Notes under the pieces: generated by a model
The model's input: the letters and a program-made list of their open reading frames with translations, nothing else
What the model was told of the DNA's origin: nothing
The model's database searches: none
Assembly (NCBI RefSeq): GCF_038235435.1
Contig: NZ_CP151275.1
Span: 496,001 to 560,000 of the forward strand
DNA length: 64,000 nt
Direction of reading: 5' to 3'
Origin: Niveibacterium sp. SC-1
Lineage (GTDB): Bacteria; Pseudomonadota; Gammaproteobacteria; Burkholderiales; Rhodocyclaceae
Translations under genes and position numbers: made by a program
Shown: piece after piece, positions 60,986-64,000 of the stretch
Layout of the letters: every line of letters starts with the position of its first letter
Numbering within the stretch: the first letter of the stretch is position 1

Positions 60986-61472
60986 CGCCGAAACCCTGCT
61001 CGCCAGTCTGATCGCGCAGATCCGCCCCCATGTGAGCGCCGCAACCGCGATGGTCGGCATCCACACCGGTGGCGTGTGGCTGGCCGAACGCCTGCACGCC
61101 GCGCTGGGCATCGCCCCGCCGCTGGGTTCGATGGACGTGTCCTTCTACCGCGACGACTACAGTTCCAAGGGCCTGCATCCCTCGCCGCGCAAGAGCGATA
61201 TCCGTTTCGAGGTCGACGGCGCGCACATCATCGTGGTGGATGACGTGCTCTACACCGGCCGCACCACGCGCGCTGCCCTCAACGAACTCTTCGACTACGG
61301 CCGGCCCGCGCGGGTGGACCTCGCCGTGCTGGTCGACCGCGGTGGCCGCGAGCTGCCGGTCGCCGCCCGCTACTGCGCCCACACCCTGGCTGCCCCGCTG
61401 TCCGCACACGACCGCCTGCAACTGCAGAAGTCCGAGGACGGCGCGCTTTCCCTGAGGCTGATCCATGCTTAA
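60972..61472 (+). CDS. pyrR: PyrR-type uracil phosphoribosyltransferase / regulator
   Basis: 166 residues. The PRPP motif [18 protein letters not shown] and the early [15 protein letters not shown] are diagnostic. In Gram-positive bacteria PyrR binds pyr mRNA to cause attenuation; in proteobacteria it may act mostly as a phosphoribosyltransferase. No antiterminator/terminator structure was seen before pyrB, which the gene overlaps by 8 bases, so attenuation here is doubtful. Confidence 0.93.
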   Translation: MLIPDAETLLASLIAQIRPHVSAATAMVGIHTGGVWLAERLHAALGIAPPLGSMDVSFYRDDYSSKGLHPSPRKSDIRFEVDGAHIIVVDDVLYTGRTTRAALNELFDYGRPARVDLAVLVDRGGRELPVAARYCAHTLAAPLSAHDRLQLQKSEDGALSLRLIHA

Positions 61473-62424
61473 TCCCCAGCTCAACAAGAACGGCGAGCTC
61501 ATCCACCTGCTCACGCTGGAAGGTCTGTCCAAGGACATCCTGCATCGCATCCTCGACCTGGCCGCGCCCTTCACCGAAGTGGCCGAGCGCGAGGTCAAGA
61601 AGCTGCCGCTCTTGCGCGGCAAGAGCGTGTTCAACCTGTTCTTCGAGAACAGCACCCGCACCCGCACCACCTTCGAGATCGCGGCCAAGCGCCTGTCGGC
61701 GGACGTGATCAATCTGAACGTCTCCACCAGTTCCACGAGCAAGGGCGAAACCCTGCTCGACACGGTGGACAACCTGGTGGCGATGCAGGCGGACATGTTC
61801 GTCGTGCGGCACGCCTCCAGCGGTGCGCCGTATCTCATCGCGCAGCACCTGCGCAACACCGGGCGCGAAGATATCCACGTCGTGAATGCCGGCGACGGAC
61901 GCCATGCGCATCCGACGCAGGGCCTGCTCGACATGTACACCATCCGCCACTACAAGAAGGACTTCACCAATCTGCGCGTGGCGGTGGTGGGTGACGTGCT
62001 GCATTCGCGCGTGGCGCGCTCCGAGATCGCCGCGCTCACGACCCTGGGCGTGCCCGAGGTGCGGGTGATTGCGCCCAAGACCCTGTTGCCAACCGACGTG
62101 GAGCGCATGGGCGTGCGCGTCTTCCACGACATGCGCGAAGGCCTGCGCGATGTGGACGTGGTGATGATGCTGCGCCTGCAGAGCGAACGCATGCAGGGCG
62201 CCCTGCTGCCGTCCAGCCAGGAGTACTTCAAGGTCTGGGGCCTCACGCCCGAGAAGCTGGCGCTGGCCAAGCCCGATGCGATCGTCATGCACCCTGGCCC
62301 GATGAACCGCGGCGTGGAGATCGACTCCGCCGTGGCCGATGGTTCCAACGCCGTGATCCTGCCGCAGGTGACCTTCGGCATTGCGGTGCGCATGGCCGTG
62401 ATGAGCATGCTGGCCGGCGCCTGA
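61465..62424 (+). CDS. pyrB: Aspartate carbamoyltransferase catalytic subunit
   Basis: 319 residues. Carbamoyl-phosphate motif [11 protein letters not shown] (61-71), HPTQ (149-152) and the aspartate-binding [11 protein letters not shown] late in the chain are intact. Second step of pyrimidine synthesis. No pyrI regulatory subunit is adjacent; instead the next gene encodes a dihydroorotase-like protein lacking metal ligands, as in class A ATCase of Pseudomonas, where it serves as a structural partner. Confidence 0.96.
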   Translation: MLNPQLNKNGELIHLLTLEGLSKDILHRILDLAAPFTEVAEREVKKLPLLRGKSVFNLFFENSTRTRTTFEIAAKRLSADVINLNVSTSSTSKGETLLDTVDNLVAMQADMFVVRHASSGAPYLIAQHLRNTGREDIHVVNAGDGRHAHPTQGLLDMYTIRHYKKDFTNLRVAVVGDVLHSRVARSEIAALTTLGVPEVRVIAPKTLLPTDVERMGVRVFHDMREGLRDVDVVMMLRLQSERMQGALLPSSQEYFKVWGLTPEKLALAKPDAIVMHPGPMNRGVEIDSAVADGSNAVILPQVTFGIAVRMAVMSMLAGA

Positions 62425-62456
62425 GCCGCCGCAACCGGATTCGAGGAAGAACGAGA

Positions 62457-63734
62457 ATGAAGCTTCACATCGCCAACGGCCGCCTGGTCGATCCCGCCCA
62501 CAAGGTCGACGCGACGCGCGACGTGTTCATCGAAGACGACAAGGTCGTCGCACTCGGCCAGGCGCCCGCCGGCTTCAAGGCCGACCGCACGATCGACGCC
62601 AGCGGCCTGGTGGTCTGCCCCGGCCTGGTCGACCTCTCCGCGCGGCTGCGTGAGCCCGGCTTCGAATACCGCGCCACGCTGGAGTCCGAGATGCAGGCCG
62701 CGATGGCCGGTGGCGTCACCAGCCTCGCCTGCCCGCCCGACACCGATCCGGTGCTCGACGAGCCCGGCCTCGTCGAGATGCTCTGCTACCGCGCGCGCAA
62801 CCTGAACTGCGCCCACGTCTATCCGGTCGGCGCGCTGACCCACGCCCTCAAGGGCGAGCGCATCACCGAGATGGCCGAGCTGATGGAGGCCGGTTGCGTG
62901 GCTTTCGGCCAGGCCAACGAGCCGGTGCTCAACACCCAGGTGCTGATGCGTGCGATGCAGTACGCCGCCACCTTCGGCTTCCGCGTCTGGCTGCAGCCGA
63001 TGGACCCTTACCTCTCGCGCGGCATCGCCCACGATGGGGAAGTGGCGGCGCGCCTGGGCCTTACCGGCATCCCGGTCGAGGCCGAGACCATCGCCCTGCA
63101 TCGCCAGCTCACGCTGGCGCGCAGCACCGGCGTCAAGCTGCACATCACGCGCCTTTCGTCCGCGGCCGGCCTTGAACTGATCCGCCGCGCCCGCGCCGAA
63201 GGCCTGGACGTCACCTGCGACGTCGCGGTCCACCATCTGCACCTGTGCGACGTGGATATCGGCTTCTTCAATCCGCTGCACCACTTGGTACCGCCGCTGC
63301 GCAGCCAGCGCGACCGCGAGGCCCTGCGCCAGGGGCTTGCGCGCGGCGACATCGACGCCGTCTGCTCGGACCACACGCCGGTCGACGACGACGAGAAGCA
63401 GGCGCCGTTCGCCGAAGCCGCCGCCGGCGCCACCGGGCTCGAACTGCTGCTGCCGCTCGCGCTCAAGTGGGGCGGCGAGATGAAGCTGCCGCTCATCGAC
63501 ACGCTCGCCCGCGTTACCTCGGACGCCGCCCGCATCATGGGGATCACCAAGGGCGGCCACCTCGGCGTGGGCGCCCGCGCCGACGTCTGCATCTTCGATC
63601 CGGAGACCTACCGCCGGGTCAGCCGCGACACGCTCAAGAGCCAGGGCAAGAACACGCCCTTCCTCGGCATCGAGTTGCCCGGCGTGGTGCGTCACACCCT
63701 GGTCGAGGGCCGGGTGATGTACGAGGCCCGCTGA
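62457..63734 (+). CDS. pyrX: Inactive dihydroorotase-like protein (PyrC'/PyrX), ATCase partner
   Basis: 425 residues of the dihydroorotase/amidohydrolase fold (TIGR00857 type). The metal-binding HxH that should follow GLVD is lost: where active enzymes have DMHVHLREPG the sequence reads DLSARLREPG (59-68), with Ser and Arg in place of both His. The late SDHTPVDDDEK block is kept. Such proteins in Pseudomonas do not catalyse but are required to assemble active aspartate carbamoyltransferase; the location 32 bases after pyrB supports this. An active dihydroorotase should be elsewhere in the genome. Confidence 0.88.
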   Translation: MKLHIANGRLVDPAHKVDATRDVFIEDDKVVALGQAPAGFKADRTIDASGLVVCPGLVDLSARLREPGFEYRATLESEMQAAMAGGVTSLACPPDTDPVLDEPGLVEMLCYRARNLNCAHVYPVGALTHALKGERITEMAELMEAGCVAFGQANEPVLNTQVLMRAMQYAATFGFRVWLQPMDPYLSRGIAHDGEVAARLGLTGIPVEAETIALHRQLTLARSTGVKLHITRLSSAAGLELIRRARAEGLDVTCDVAVHHLHLCDVDIGFFNPLHHLVPPLRSQRDREALRQGLARGDIDAVCSDHTPVDDDEKQAPFAEAAAGATGLELLLPLALKWGGEMKLPLIDTLARVTSDAARIMGITKGGHLGVGARADVCIFDPETYRRVSRDTLKSQGKNTPFLGIELPGVVRHTLVEGRVMYEAR

Positions 63735-63746
63735 GCCCGCGCCGCC

Positions 63747-64000
63747 GTGAAGCTCATCGACACCGACGGGCTGGAGGCCGCGCTCGCGGCCTTCGCCACG
63801 GAACGCGACTGGGATCGCTTCCATACGCCGCGCAATCTGATCCTCGCGCTCACGGGCGAGGTCGGTGAACTCGCCGAGATCTTCCAGTGGAAGACGGATG
63901 GTCAGGCCGAGGCGGTCATGCAGGGCGAGGAGGCTGAGCATGTGCGGCAGGAAGTGGCGGACGTGCTGCTCTACCTGATGCGCTTGGCGATGGTGCTGGA
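63747..64000 (+). CDS. MazG-like nucleotide pyrophosphohydrolase (dCTPase type), 3' end missing
   Basis: Open to the right edge; 84 codons visible from a GTG start 12 bases after the dihydroorotase-like stop. FATERDWDRFHTPRNLILAL, the metal-binding EVGELAEIFQW and VRQEVADVLLYLMRLAM match the RS21-C6/DCTPP1 all-alpha NTP pyrophosphohydrolases, which hydrolyse dCTP or modified pyrimidine nucleotides. Its place after pyrimidine genes is consistent with nucleotide-pool clean-up. Confidence 0.85.
   Translation, partial: MKLIDTDGLEAALAAFATERDWDRFHTPRNLILALTGEVGELAEIFQWKTDGQAEAVMQGEEAEHVRQEVADVLLYLMRLAMVL

Noticed and set aside
61950..63941. 663-codon minus-strand frame across pyrB and the dihydroorotase-like gene
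   Set aside because: Antisense of two conserved genes and low-complexity in composition.
1..64000. tRNA, rRNA, CRISPR arrays, insertion sequences, prophage
   Set aside because: Looked for cloverleaf-like short genes, regular spaced repeats, transposase or integrase frames and terminal inverted repeats; none seen.

Overview
The window is GC-rich, densely coded bacterial chromosome. It most resembles a betaproteobacterium, perhaps near Rhodocyclales or Burkholderiales. The reasons are gene orders typical of that class: gshA-gshB next to a short phosphotransferase cluster (EIIA-Man, HPr, EI); yqgE-ruvX-pyrR-pyrB followed by a dihydroorotase-like gene; a proteobacterial-type glutamate-cysteine ligase; and the ahpC/ahpF pair. 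No rRNA, tRNA, CRISPR array, phage or insertion sequence was seen. About 67 protein genes are supported. The placement is inferred from gene content and order only.

Layout. 1-2.5 kb: a bufferin-type (MNIO/DUF692) metal-peptide operon cut by the left edge, then a ParB-like protein. 2.75-5.4 kb: ahpC and ahpF, with a likely OxyR site before ahpC and a large palindrome between the genes. 5.8-9.0 kb: an AraC/GyrI regulator, a UxaA-like protein and a secreted GH10 xylanase. 9.4-12.0 kb: a solute-binding protein 2 nt from a membrane diguanylate cyclase. 12.1-17.3 kb: an ECF sigma, anti-sigma, subtilase and TorF-type porin cluster, then a TIGR03118-like lipoprotein and a TPR protein; two matching promoter-like sequences link the halves. 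17.5-22.5 kb: a GlcG-like protein, an oxidoreductase, a LysR regulator, a GAF-GGDEF protein and a small outer-membrane barrel. 22.5-30.0 kb: an exporter resembling YbhGFSR plus an outer-membrane channel, divergent from a CecR-like TetR regulator across a perfect palindrome. 30.0-36.3 kb: a class A beta-lactamase, a small membrane protein, a PAS-GGDEF cyclase, WrbA, a BBE-type flavin oxidase and a ParD/ParE-like toxin-antitoxin pair.

36.4-43.2 kb is one leftward operon, cyoA-cyoB-cyoC-cyoD-surf1-regB-regA: a bo3-type quinol oxidase, a SURF1 assembly factor and a redox-responsive two-component pair. 43.4-53.4 kb holds transporters, oxidoreductases and regulators in small divergent units (ArsR-SRPBCC-GFA; LysR versus MDR/NTF2; LysR versus DkgB/MFS) and a chemotaxis receptor. 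53.8-58.6 kb holds ptsI-ptsH-EIIA and gshB-gshA. 58.7-64 kb holds an orphan adenine methylase facing yqgE-ruvX-pyrR-pyrB-pyrC' and the start of a MazG-like pyrophosphohydrolase.

The points most worth a second look are: (i) two dispersed palindromes of about 123 nt, each starting at a stop codon, whose arms differ by compensating changes; (ii) the ECF module, whose anti-sigma factor carries a C-terminal domain resembling a subtilase propeptide beside a subtilase gene; (iii) the binding protein/diguanylate cyclase pair with no ABC partners; (iv) several regulator genes whose operator or -10 box abuts the start codon, suggesting leaderless messages.
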